This document shows positions 30,543 to 39,304 of a stretch of DNA of 43,055 nt, piece by piece. This DNA comes from Bacillota bacterium (GTDB taxonomy: Bacteria > Bacillota > Clostridia > Lachnospirales > Lachnospiraceae). Positions within the stretch are counted from its first letter, which is position 1, and each line of letters opens with the position of its first letter. The notes beneath the pieces are model-generated. The model had not been told where the DNA came from, did no database searches, and saw nothing but the letters and a program-made list of their open reading frames with translations. The position numbers and the translations under genes are program-made. The stretch lies in contig JAEZFK010000047.1 in the NCBI GenBank assembly GCA_023437715.1, forward strand, positions 1 to 43,055, in the 5' to 3' direction.

Positions 30543-31994
30543 TCAAATTTCTAATCCGCCCTCAGATATAACCTTTTTAAACCAATGAAAGCTGTCCTTT
30601 TTATACCGTTTCCCGGAACCATTTCCAAAATCATCCTGATCAACAAAAATAAATCCGTATCGCTTGGACATTTCAGATGTACCCGATGATATTAAATCAA
30701 TTGGGCTCCACATGGTATAGCCTAATACATCGCAGCCTTCTTCTGCTGCCAGTATAATCTGTTCCATATGATCCCTGAGATACTCTATCCGGTATTGATC
30801 ATGAACTGTATTTTCATTATTTAATGTTTCCACCATCCCGATGCCGTTTTCCAATATGAATAAGGGCTTTTGGTATCTGTCGTATAACTGGTGCATGGTA
30901 TACCGGATGCCGACCGGATCAATCTGCCAGCCCCATTCCGTGCTCTCAAGCTTAGGATTTTTTAATCCCTGTCCTAAATTGCCACCGGTCTTTTCCTTTC
31001 CTTCCGTATCATAACTGGTGACAGTGGACATGTAATAGGAAAATCCCACGAAATCTGACGTGTTCTTTTTCAGGATCTCCATATCCTCTTCTTCCATTTC
31101 TATGTGAATATGATTTTTTTCAAAATAATTTACCATGTAATAAGGATATTCTCCATTTACCTGGACATCCAGGAAAAACAAATTCATGATCCGGTCGCTG
31201 CTTTGGTTGTAAAGAACGTCTCTGGGATCACAGCTGTACGGATAAGAGCAAATATCTGCAATCATGCAGCCAAACTGGAATTGGGGATTGATTTTCTTAC
31301 CGGTTTCTATTGTTTTTGCAGCCGCTATAAACTGATTATGCACTGCTTTATAAATTCTTTCCTCATAATCAGAAGCATCCTCGTAAATCATTGCAACGGA
31401 CTTAAACGGGGCCATTCTGCACATATTGATTTCATTGAATATGATCCAATATTTTACCTGGTCTTTGAAACGCTCCATAACTGCTTTGGTGTATTTCGTA
31501 AAAATACCGATCAATTCCCGGTTGCTCCATCCCCCGTATTTTTCATACATTTCTAAAGGAGGATCAAAATGAGCCAAAGTGACCAGTGGTTCCATTCCAT
31601 ATTTTCTGCAGGTATCAATTACTTCTTCATAATGTTTTAAAGCGTTTTCGTTTGGATGCTCCTGGTCTAACTGAGGGAATACACGGGCTATGGATATGGA
31701 AAAGCGAAATACCGTAAAACCCATTTCAGCAAAAAGAGCAATATCCTTCTTGTAGGTATGGTAAAAATCGATCCCCCAGCGTTTGGGATATAGTGCCTCT
31801 GTCTCAGACTTGGCTTCCCTTATGGTATCTTCTGTGATTTTGGCCTGGCCAAAGGTCTTCCTTTCCTCCGGTAAAATCATTTTTACAGTCTCGGGAAATG
31901 TCATGCTCTTCCCGTTAACAGTGCTGGCTCCTTCTGCCTGACAGGCGGAAATTGCTCCGCCTATCAGAAATCCGTCAGGAAATTTATGAAACAT
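30543..31994 (-). CDS. 6-phospho-beta-glucosidase, GH1
   Basis: 483 aa glycoside hydrolase family 1. Splits phosphorylated beta-glucosides delivered by the PTS into glucose-6-phosphate and an aglycone or sugar. Seen: N-terminal FPDGFLIGGAISACQAEGA, acid/base Glu in IIFNEINM (the NEI form usual in phospho-glucosidases), nucleophile Glu in FILENGIG, MWSPIDLIS, and the phosphate-binding EMSKRYGFIFVD that marks 6-phospho specificity. Second gene after a beta-glucoside PTS IIBC gene (39-bp gap). Confidence 0.94.
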   Translation of the reverse strand: MFHKFPDGFLIGGAISACQAEGASTVNGKSMTFPETVKMILPEERKTFGQAKITEDTIREAKSETEALYPKRWGIDFYHTYKKDIALFAEMGFTVFRFSISIARVFPQLDQEHPNENALKHYEEVIDTCRKYGMEPLVTLAHFDPPLEMYEKYGGWSNRELIGIFTKYTKAVMERFKDQVKYWIIFNEINMCRMAPFKSVAMIYEDASDYEERIYKAVHNQFIAAAKTIETGKKINPQFQFGCMIADICSYPYSCDPRDVLYNQSSDRIMNLFFLDVQVNGEYPYYMVNYFEKNHIHIEMEEEDMEILKKNTSDFVGFSYYMSTVTSYDTEGKEKTGGNLGQGLKNPKLESTEWGWQIDPVGIRYTMHQLYDRYQKPLFILENGIGMVETLNNENTVHDQYRIEYLRDHMEQIILAAEEGCDVLGYTMWSPIDLISSGTSEMSKRYGFIFVDQDDFGNGSGKRYKKDSFHWFKKVISEGGLEI

Positions 31995-32033
31995 AATGGT
32001 CTTCCTTTCGTATATTATTTCACTTATAAAGAT

Positions 32034-33401
32034 TTATTTTGATGCTTTCGGTTCTTCAAAACCCAGCATCCATGTTGCGGCAAAGGTGACGATTATGGTG
32101 ATCACAGCCGCCAGAACTGCCATTATAATATTTTTAGATCCTGCGGGATCAATGAAATTTGCCATAGCAAAAAAGGAAGGCGCACCAAAGGAAAACTCTC
32201 TTACATTAAATAGTGCACATACGATTCCATTTGCAATACAGCCTATAAAGGTGGCAATTAAAGGCTTCTTTAACCGAAGGCTGATTCCATACAGCGTTGG
32301 TTCCGTAACTCCGGCAAAAAATGCCGTCACCGCACAGGAGGAAGCCGTTTGCTTCAGCTCCGGATTCTTCGCCCTTAAAAACACTGCAATTGCCACGGCA
32401 AATTGGGAAAAATTCATTCCAATAAAGGCCGGCATAAGAAAATTATCATATCCAAAGGTCGCCATATTCGTAAATACCAGAGGAAGAAGCGCAAGGTGGG
32501 AACCGGTTAAAACAAGTAAAGGCGCCAATGCGCTGAACAGAAAGGCTCCCAGCCATGGTACGGTGTTATATACCAGTGCCGTGCCGTTTGCTATGAGGGT
32601 GCCTATGGCGCCGCCAATGGGACCCGTTACGCAAATAGCAACCGGCAGCATGATCAGCCCGGTCAAAAGCGGGTTAAATACATAACGCACCGCCGCCGGT
32701 ACCAGCTTTTCAATCAATTTTGTCACATACTTCAGCGCCCATACGGTTAAAATAATCGGTATTAATGAATTGGAATAATTGACCTTATAAACCGGCAGGC
32801 CAAAAAGAGTAACAGCTGTCTCCTGGGATGCCAGGGTCATAACGTCCGGATACATCAGGATTCCCGCCGCAAATATGGCCATAACAGGACTTACCTTAAA
32901 ATAGATTGCAGAGGTATAGGCCAGAATGAAGGGTAAGAAATACAATGCAACCTTGGATAAGGAGGATAAGTAAGTCATGGTTGTGCTGTCAGATTTCACT
33001 CCCAAAAGCCCTAAAATTGAGATAAGAGCAGAAACCAGACCGCTTGCCACAATGGCGGGAATTGCAGGGCCCACAATGGCGGACATGGCCCCCATGAATG
33101 CTTTAAAAATGCTCACTTTTTCACTGCTTGGTTTTTCGTCCTCTGTCTCATACCCTATATCATGTTTTTTCATGATTTCTTCATAGACCTTTGATACCGT
33201 GTTGCCGATAATAATCTGATATCCGTCCATGGATTTCTTAGTGCCAAGAACACCGGAAATCTTAGTGATTTCTTCTTCCGGAAATTTTGTTCCGTCCTTC
33301 ATGGTAATGCGAAGCCTTGTTGAGCAATGCTGCATTTTTGAAATATCTTCCCATTTTAACACAGCCATAATCTCATCCGCTATTCTCTTATTGTTCTCCA
33401 T
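32034..33401 (-). CDS. PTS beta-glucoside-type transporter, EIIBC
   Basis: 455 aa. EIIB domain first (phosphorylated Cys in MQHCSTRLR, C26; GVLGTKKSMDGYQIIIG), then a hydrophobic EIIC domain (about 100-450) with GVTEPTLYGISLRLKKP. No EIIA domain follows, so an EIIA from elsewhere must supply phosphate. ATG 33401 has GGGAGG 7 nt upstream; the in-frame TTG five codons earlier overlaps that site. Heads the PTS-GH1-MBL operon; a consensus promoter with two RpiR-type palindromes lies upstream, divergent from the RpiR gene. Confidence 0.92.
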   Translation of the reverse strand: MENNKRIADEIMAVLKWEDISKMQHCSTRLRITMKDGTKFPEEEITKISGVLGTKKSMDGYQIIIGNTVSKVYEEIMKKHDIGYETEDEKPSSEKVSIFKAFMGAMSAIVGPAIPAIVASGLVSALISILGLLGVKSDSTTMTYLSSLSKVALYFLPFILAYTSAIYFKVSPVMAIFAAGILMYPDVMTLASQETAVTLFGLPVYKVNYSNSLIPIILTVWALKYVTKLIEKLVPAAVRYVFNPLLTGLIMLPVAICVTGPIGGAIGTLIANGTALVYNTVPWLGAFLFSALAPLLVLTGSHLALLPLVFTNMATFGYDNFLMPAFIGMNFSQFAVAIAVFLRAKNPELKQTASSCAVTAFFAGVTEPTLYGISLRLKKPLIATFIGCIANGIVCALFNVREFSFGAPSFFAMANFIDPAGSKNIIMAVLAAVITIIVTFAATWMLGFEEPKASK

Positions 33402-33443
33402 AAATTTACCTCCCAATTGAAGTATTATATCTGCTACAGCTTA

Positions 33444-33504
33444 ATCATATTAGATTTTGGGAATTTTGTCAATATTTAAATAGTATATTTGGGAATTTTC
33501 CCAA
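33444..33504 (-). promoter_or_regulatory. Beta-glucoside operon promoter with overlapping palindromic operators
   Basis: Minus-strand TTGACA (33472-33467), 17-bp spacer, TATGAT (33449-33444). The operator-like TTGGGAATTTTGTCAA (33457-33472) covers the -35, and the perfect palindrome TTGGGAATTTTCCCAA (33489-33504) lies 32 bp (three turns) upstream. Both fit repression by the divergent RpiR protein. Confidence 0.85.
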
Positions 33505-33575
33505 TTCATTTTTCCAATATACTTTTCATTATCTGAAATTTATTATATAATAATCATAATTTCAGGAGGTGGCCT

Positions 33576-34331
33576 ATGCCGGATATCATGCAAAAAATCG
33601 AACTAAACGTTGAAAACTATACAAACGCCGAAAAAAAGGTCTATGATCTCATCATTAATAAGCCTTTTCTGATTGAGAAATATACGATTGTTAAGATAGC
33701 TGAAATCTCAGGTTCTTCCAAATCCGCAGTGCTGCGGTTTTGCCAGCGCCTGGGATATAAGGGCTACAGCGAATTCAGATATGATATGGTAAAGTATTTA
33801 CATAGCAAATCTGACGCGCCCTTTGAAGAACTGGGTATAGTTCCTCACATTACCAATAATTACGCCAACGCCTTACAGGCCCTTAATGATGTAAATATGT
33901 CTCTGGTCAATGAACTTATTAAAGACATAAAAAAAGCAGATCTCATTCAGACCTTTGGTCTTTTTTATTCTGCCTTACCGGCACAATATTTTCAGAATAC
34001 GTTTCAGAGCTACGGGAAAATCATTATGACAGGCACCGATGAGATATCGGTCAACAGGTCTGCCTTTACATTGACCAATAAAAGTCTGGTCATAAGCTTC
34101 TCCATAAGCGGAAGTAAAAATTACACCACTGCCTTCTTTAAAGAAACAAAAAATATTGGCTACAAATCTTACCTTATTACGTGCAATCCCTATGCCCATA
34201 ACAGTAAATACGTCAGCAGAACTATTGTTTTGCCCTCCATACAGCCAATTAACCAAAATACTTTAAACGAGCACGCTCTCATAATGATATTTATTGAAAT
34301 TATCGCTTATCTTTATATCAGTGAAAACTGA
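33576..34331 (+). CDS. MurR/RpiR-family transcriptional regulator
   Basis: 251 aa. N-terminal HTH_6 domain (about 1-75: YTNAEKKVYDLIINKPFLIEKYTIVKIAEISGSSKSAVLRFCQRLGYKGYSEFRYDM region) and a C-terminal SIS phosphosugar-binding domain (about 105-245, with SFSISGSKNYT at the ligand loop). AGGAGG precedes ATG 33576. Divergent from the beta-glucoside PTS operon; the paired TTGGGAA/TTCCCAA palindromes between them are the likely operators, and a phosphorylated sugar the likely signal. Confidence 0.92.
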   Translation: MPDIMQKIELNVENYTNAEKKVYDLIINKPFLIEKYTIVKIAEISGSSKSAVLRFCQRLGYKGYSEFRYDMVKYLHSKSDAPFEELGIVPHITNNYANALQALNDVNMSLVNELIKDIKKADLIQTFGLFYSALPAQYFQNTFQSYGKIIMTGTDEISVNRSAFTLTNKSLVISFSISGSKNYTTAFFKETKNIGYKSYLITCNPYAHNSKYVSRTIVLPSIQPINQNTLNEHALIMIFIEIIAYLYISEN

Positions 34332-34357
34332 TCCCCAGACAGAAAGACTGTAATGAA

Positions 34358-34385
34358 AAAGGCAGGTTCCGAAGAACCTGCCTTT
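34358..34385. terminator. Bidirectional terminator
   Basis: AAAGGCAGGTTC-CGAA-GAACCTGCCTTT, a perfect 12-bp stem with A and T flanks, between the convergent RpiR and histidine kinase genes. Confidence 0.93.
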
Positions 34386-34391
34386 ACGCCC

Positions 34392-36569
34392 TTATATCCG
34401 CTCTATATAATTCTTAATAACCCTTAAGATTGCGGCATCAGAAACCGGTTTATCAATATAATCATCAATGATCCTCTTCCGTTTTGCCTCCACGATTTCC
34501 TTGGTAATCCGGTCCGTCATAATGATGTATATGATTTCCGGGTACTGTCCCCTTAAGGACATGCAGAAATCCATACCGCTTTTTCCGGAAATATACTGAT
34601 CCGTTGCAACGGCGTCTACCTTTTGTTCCTTTAATATCTTCCTGGCTTCTTCAAAATTCATGCACGTCAGAAGACTCACATTGAGCTTGCTGAAGTTTTT
34701 CTCCAACAGCCTTAAGATCTTTGGATTGTCATCCACGATCATAAGCCTTAAGGCGTCCCCGCTGTCCGCCGGTACTGCCTCCTGGTCCTCCTGTTCTTTC
34801 CGCTCATTGGCGGGAAGAAAGATATGAAAGACACTGCCCTTTCCCATGGTGCTTTCAGCAAAAATATAGCCTTTGTGGGAATGAATGATCTGCTCCACCA
34901 GAGCAAGACCCAGACCTGTGCCGTTTCCGTTTTTCTTTGTGGTAAAAAATGGGTTGAAAATCTGCTCCAGCACTTCCTCACTCATGCCTTCCCCGTCATC
35001 CCTTATATCAATGCGAAGGTAATACTTCCACTCTTCCGAAACAGAGAAAATCTTGTACTTTTCCAGTTCCTCCGCCCTTACCTTACTTCCTTCTATTACA
35101 ATATTGCCTTCCTTATGACCTATGGCATGGATGGCATTCACGCCAATATTTAAAATCACCTGATTAAGCTGTGTTTCATTTCCTAAAAAGCATTCATCGG
35201 TGAAAGCTATTTCATCCTTTATGTGTACATTGGCCGGGCAAACGGAGCTTACCATTTTTATGGCTCTGTGCATGACCTTTGCGGCATTGATGTTTTTAAA
35301 GGCTGTCTCCATATTTTTCCTGCTTAAGGAGGAAATCTGCTGGATAATCTCCTTTGCCTTTACAGAAGCCTCATAAATTTCCAGGGCATTATCATAGTCT
35401 TCTGAGGTTTCAGGTAAGTCTCCCATGAGAAGATGGGCATAGCCCATGATCGGGGTCAGCAGATTGTTGAACTCATGAGCGATACCGCCGGTCATGGTTC
35501 CCATGACCTGAAGCCTCTGCCGGTGCGCAATGGTTTCCTCGCTCTGGTGAAGCTCCTCCAAAACCTTATTGAGCTCCAGCAAATAAGCGATTTCTTCCGA
35601 ATCCTCTTTCTTCTGCAGCCACAGTTTTCTGATATAAAATACCATGCCAAGAACGCCTGCCATAATTCCGAAAAAGACCATTCCAAGCTTAAAAAATCCG
35701 GTAGCTACCGGGATATAGATATCGTTATAATCGATTACCGCACTTACTATGAGAAAGCTTTTTCCTATGACGGCAGGTGAATAAGCGCTTATTTTTTTCA
35801 CCTCCGGCGCTCCCGGTTCTCCCCACCAGTAAGAATAATACTCCGACACTCCTGATTTTCCTTTATTCTGGTCTTCGATCATCTTTTCCAGGCTGGTCAA
35901 ATCCTTACCGGGGAACATTTCCTGACGGCCGGAAATCACATTAATTCCCCACTGGTTTTCCTGGGGATGAGCCAGTATGATGCCGTTGGAATCCTTTATT
36001 ACCACATACCCGTTGGTTCCCAGGCGGATATGGGAGACCAGGGATTGATAATAGTTTCTTTCATTGATAACCACGGAAATGGATTTGCCGTCTGAAATCG
36101 TTTTCCTTAAGAGAAGGTACATCTCCCCATTTTCCAGCCTGCTCTGCCGGAAGCTGGTCTGCTGGTCAATCTCCGTAATGGAAAAGGTCTTTGTTACTCC
36201 ATACCCGTTAATGCTCTTTAACAGCTTTCCATTCCCGTCTTCCACAATCACATCATAGACAAACCGGTTATGGTATTTGACGTAATCCTCCAGAAGCTTC
36301 CAATCCTTTTGGCCTGTTTTCTGATATATTTCTTCCTCCATGGCGCACAGGGAAGTTAAATCGGACTGATATCCCTCAATAAATGCCTTGAGATTTTCTC
36401 CCATGGTCTGGGTTGTTAAAACCATCTGCTTTTTCTGATTGTCAATGATCGTTTTTTCGTATTCTCTCCAGGTGCTGAATACGAGATAGGAAAAGATAGT
36501 CAGCATGGCCGCCATGATCCCAACCAGAAATACAACCGTATATTTTTTATTATCTTTTCTATCTCCCAT
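34392..36569 (-). CDS. Hybrid sensor histidine kinase with C-terminal receiver domain
   Basis: 725 aa. Two membrane helices (about 10-31 and 291-313) bracket a 250-residue extracellular dCache-type sensor (GTNGYVVIKDSNGIILAHP). Then a HisKA-type region with phospho-acceptor H365 in GGIAHEFNNLLTPIMGY, an ATPase domain (N box NIGVNAIHAI, G1 DDGEGM, G2 GTGLGLALV), and a receiver domain (about 605-725) with D613/D614, phospho-acceptor D657 and K707. AAGGGG precedes the ATG. Divergent from an OmpR-type regulator gene and flanked by citrate genes, so citrate or another carboxylate is a plausible signal; this is inference. It is not the CitA/DcuS type. Confidence 0.92.
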   Translation of the reverse strand: MGDRKDNKKYTVVFLVGIMAAMLTIFSYLVFSTWREYEKTIIDNQKKQMVLTTQTMGENLKAFIEGYQSDLTSLCAMEEEIYQKTGQKDWKLLEDYVKYHNRFVYDVIVEDGNGKLLKSINGYGVTKTFSITEIDQQTSFRQSRLENGEMYLLLRKTISDGKSISVVINERNYYQSLVSHIRLGTNGYVVIKDSNGIILAHPQENQWGINVISGRQEMFPGKDLTSLEKMIEDQNKGKSGVSEYYSYWWGEPGAPEVKKISAYSPAVIGKSFLIVSAVIDYNDIYIPVATGFFKLGMVFFGIMAGVLGMVFYIRKLWLQKKEDSEEIAYLLELNKVLEELHQSEETIAHRQRLQVMGTMTGGIAHEFNNLLTPIMGYAHLLMGDLPETSEDYDNALEIYEASVKAKEIIQQISSLSRKNMETAFKNINAAKVMHRAIKMVSSVCPANVHIKDEIAFTDECFLGNETQLNQVILNIGVNAIHAIGHKEGNIVIEGSKVRAEELEKYKIFSVSEEWKYYLRIDIRDDGEGMSEEVLEQIFNPFFTTKKNGNGTGLGLALVEQIIHSHKGYIFAESTMGKGSVFHIFLPANERKEQEDQEAVPADSGDALRLMIVDDNPKILRLLEKNFSKLNVSLLTCMNFEEARKILKEQKVDAVATDQYISGKSGMDFCMSLRGQYPEIIYIIMTDRITKEIVEAKRKRIIDDYIDKPVSDAAILRVIKNYIERI

Positions 36570-36597
36570 AAATCTGCCCCTTGATTACCTTTCCTCA

Positions 36598-36626
36598 TTG
36601 ACTTGTCTTCCGGTTAATATTATAAT
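36598..36626 (+). promoter_or_regulatory. SigA promoter of the response regulator gene
   Basis: TTGACT (36598-36603), 17-bp spacer, TATAAT (36621-36626). Transcript start near 36633, 50 nt before the ATG. The 114-bp divergent gap must also hold the kinase promoter, which is not clear; the TTAAGGTT repeat of the citrate promoters is absent here. Confidence 0.85.
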
Positions 36627-36683
36627 AACAATATCAGTGCTATTTCGATAAAATTCTACTCAAAATATGATTTGGAGGATATT

Positions 36684-37370
36684 ATGCCTGATAAAATACT
36701 AATAGTAGATGACGATCCTGCGGTATGTAAACTGCTGGAAAAAGTCATGCACAGCAATAATTTGGAAACTACAATTGCGGACAGTGGTCTGGCCGCACTG
36801 AATTATATTAAGAATCATTCCTATGATCTGATTCTTATGGATGTGATGCTGGGTGACATGGAAGGCTTCGAGGTCATCAAACGGCTACGCAGCCAGGGCA
36901 TCCAGACTCCGGTCATGATCGTAAGCGGGAGAAATGAGGATTACGACTCCCTTTACGGACTCTCTCTCGGAGCCGATGATTATATCACAAAGCCTTTCCG
37001 TCCCTTAGTCCTGGGCGCCAAGGTGAAAGCATTGATCCGCCGCAATAAGAATCAGGTACTTAACCATTCCGATACTTTGGAATCCGGGCCTTTCACGTTT
37101 AATGTCTCTTCCATGCGTTTTTATAAAAATGGAGAGGAAATCGTTCTCTCTTCCAAGGAAAGCAGCCTGATGCAGCTGTTCATAAGACACCCCAACCAGG
37201 TATTCACAAAGGATATGATCTATGAATATGTATGGGGCGACAATATCGCCGTAGACGATAACGCAATCATGGTGTACATCAACCGTCTGCGCAGTAAAAT
37301 CGAAGAAGACCGGCAAAAACCGGTGCATATCGTAACAGTCAGAGGCCTGGGATACCGTTTTATCCCCTAG
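36684..37370 (+). CDS. OmpR-family response regulator
   Basis: 228 aa. Receiver domain (KILIVDDDPAV; phospho-acceptor D53 in LILMDVMLGD; conserved Lys in DYITKPF) and C-terminal winged helix (about 130-226, ending VHIVTVRGLGYRF). ATG 36684 has GGAGG 5 nt upstream; the in-frame TTG at 36672 overlaps that site and is not the start. Divergent from the hybrid kinase. Its 3' end overlaps the citC 3' end on the other strand by 11 bp. OmpR-type proteins bind 10-11-bp direct repeats, which suits the TTAAGGTT repeats before citM and citD. Confidence 0.94.
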   Translation: MPDKILIVDDDPAVCKLLEKVMHSNNLETTIADSGLAALNYIKNHSYDLILMDVMLGDMEGFEVIKRLRSQGIQTPVMIVSGRNEDYDSLYGLSLGADDYITKPFRPLVLGAKVKALIRRNKNQVLNHSDTLESGPFTFNVSSMRFYKNGEEIVLSSKESSLMQLFIRHPNQVFTKDMIYEYVWGDNIAVDDNAIMVYINRLRSKIEEDRQKPVHIVTVRGLGYRFIP

Positions 37371-38388
37371 GCCTTTGGCCTTTTTTTCTGCTTATCAGAT
37401 ATTCAAGAGTAGTTTCCGGCACCAGCTCTCTTATCCGTTCAAAATCCCCTTTTTCATACCATTTTCTTACGGTGGAGGCGCTGATCGCCTCTCCCTCATA
37501 ATCCTTCCGCTCAAATTCTGTCACAAGGATTCCGTATTCCGGCAGTATCTTCTTCATTTCCTCATTGTAATGGCCCGTAACCAGACACGTGGGCTCGGTT
37601 CCCACAAAGCGCTTTGTGATTTTCAGAGCAGGTGCAATCCGTTTGCCGAACAGTTCCAAATCCAGACGGCAGTTTGCCTTTTCCGCCTGTGCTTTCTCCT
37701 TTACAAAATAAGTGGGAAAGGTGGCCGCGGATATGACAAAATCAGAAGCCTTATGGACTATGGCCCCGGGCATATCCCTGGTTCCCTTAAGGACCATCTG
37801 GAACCGTTCTTCCGCGCTAAAATAGCTCCGGTTATCGGAAAGGACCAGCACATGAAGATAATCGCAGTGCAAAAGAGCCTGTTCTATGAGATAACGGTGT
37901 CCATAGGTAAAGGGATTGCAGTTGACCACAATGGAGCCTATGACCCTTCCGGGCTCTAAGGCGTCTTGGGGTGATTCCTGAATCAGGCGCTTTATAAATT
38001 CTTCAAATCCGTTTCTCTTATTTTCCATAAAAAGAACCTGATCTGTCATGAGAACCGTATAAAACCCCATGTCTTCAAACATTTCCCTGTTATCCGGTTT
38101 TGTGTAAATAAGAATATGGGATCTTCCGTTTTCAAATTCATACTGGATAAGGTCTGACAGAATGGTCCCGGACAGCCCCAGCCCCCTGGCCTTTGGATCA
38201 ACGGCAATGCACTTTAATACGTTTTCCTCCGCCGAACCGGTCGCTAAAATCCGGTAATCCTCATCAAGCAGGCACACGCTGTATTCAACTCCCCCGTCAT
38301 AATCCAGGCCATTCCTCTTTAAAAATTCCTTTAGCCGCTCCAGATCATTCCCTTTGAGCGGCTTTCCTTTTAATTCCATAAATTCCAT
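37360..38388 (-). CDS. citC: [Citrate (pro-3S)-lyase] ligase
   Basis: 342 aa. Acetylates the prosthetic-group thiol of citrate lyase acyl carrier protein using ATP and acetate, activating the enzyme. N-terminal GNAT-like part (about 20-130, KCIAVDPKARGLGLSGTILSDLI) and C-terminal nucleotidyltransferase part with the NCNPFTYGHRYLIEQA motif and ISASTVRKW. AAGGAG precedes ATG 38388. Last gene of citDEFGC. No terminator follows; the end overlaps the convergent regulator gene. Confidence 0.95.
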   Translation of the reverse strand: MEFMELKGKPLKGNDLERLKEFLKRNGLDYDGGVEYSVCLLDEDYRILATGSAEENVLKCIAVDPKARGLGLSGTILSDLIQYEFENGRSHILIYTKPDNREMFEDMGFYTVLMTDQVLFMENKRNGFEEFIKRLIQESPQDALEPGRVIGSIVVNCNPFTYGHRYLIEQALLHCDYLHVLVLSDNRSYFSAEERFQMVLKGTRDMPGAIVHKASDFVISAATFPTYFVKEKAQAEKANCRLDLELFGKRIAPALKITKRFVGTEPTCLVTGHYNEEMKKILPEYGILVTEFERKDYEGEAISASTVRKWYEKGDFERIRELVPETTLEYLISRKKGQRPRG

Positions 38389-38400
38389 AGAATACTCCTT

Positions 38401-39288
38401 TTAACCGTTAATCCTTAAGAGCTGTGCCATAAATATGGTTACAGCCAGAAGATCCGCGCATCCCCCTGCGCTGATGTTCCGTTTAATAAATTCCCCATCC
38501 ATGTGCTTCAGGGTCAAAATGCTGCTGTCTCTGTAAACCCCTTCGTTTCTTAAAAAATCTTCTGCCAGACTCTGCACTTCGGAAAGGACTTTGGGATTGT
38601 GTCTTGCAAGAATATTTGAATCTGCTACCCGGCTCATAAGCATAAACAGGGCTTCCAGCTTGATCAGATTCCAGTCTCTTCCTTCCTTAAGCCTTTCCAA
38701 CATCCCTGGAAGGGATACTTCCAGCACAGAAGAATAACCGCTTATGGCCTCTCCCCTGGCGCCCAGGGTACCGTACCTTTCCAGGTTTTTCTCTCCGTTG
38801 CTGGTATATTGGTCCATGTTCTCCACTTCTTCGATCAGGGTCTCCCTCACCATGGCCTGTTCCATTTCCATAAGGGACTTAAGGGTCAGGCCGTTTCCCG
38901 TCCATATACATGCTCCCGCCGCCCCGCAGAGGATTCCTATATGAAAAATCAGGCCTTTGTGGGTATTGACTCCGTCCGTGGCCTGATACATTGCCTTTTC
39001 AGCTGAGATTCCTATTCGCCGGATGTTTTCAAACAGCAGCCTTGGAGCCCCCGGAAATATCATTCCCTCCAATGCCATGGAAGCAAAATAGGGCTCCAGG
39101 GCTGCTGCGCTGCGCTCAAAGGTGAAAACATCCATATCCTTATGAGCCCCTGAAGAATATAAATCCACCAGGCCAGGCTTGGGGGAGGTATAGACCTCCT
39201 CCAGCAAAGCCCGGTAAGCCATATTGCCGATGCGCATGGCAGCCTTTTCCAACGGGTTTTCCGCATTCATCTGTAAATGGCTCAACAT
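38401..39288 (-). CDS. citG: Triphosphoribosyl-dephospho-CoA synthase
   Basis: 295 aa. Makes 2'-(5''-triphosphoribosyl)-3'-dephospho-CoA, the precursor of the citrate lyase prosthetic group. Seen: EVYTSPKPGLVDLYSSGAHKDMD, GVNTHKGLIFHIGILCGAAG, DSNILARHN and ISAGGCADLLAVTIFM, all family signatures. CAGGAG precedes ATG 39288. Lies between citF and citC with short gaps. Separate from citX here, whereas some bacteria fuse the two. Confidence 0.95.
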   Translation of the reverse strand: MLSHLQMNAENPLEKAAMRIGNMAYRALLEEVYTSPKPGLVDLYSSGAHKDMDVFTFERSAAALEPYFASMALEGMIFPGAPRLLFENIRRIGISAEKAMYQATDGVNTHKGLIFHIGILCGAAGACIWTGNGLTLKSLMEMEQAMVRETLIEEVENMDQYTSNGEKNLERYGTLGARGEAISGYSSVLEVSLPGMLERLKEGRDWNLIKLEALFMLMSRVADSNILARHNPKVLSEVQSLAEDFLRNEGVYRDSSILTLKHMDGEFIKRNISAGGCADLLAVTIFMAQLLRING

Positions 39289-39304
39289 TTCTTACTCTCC
39301 TGAA

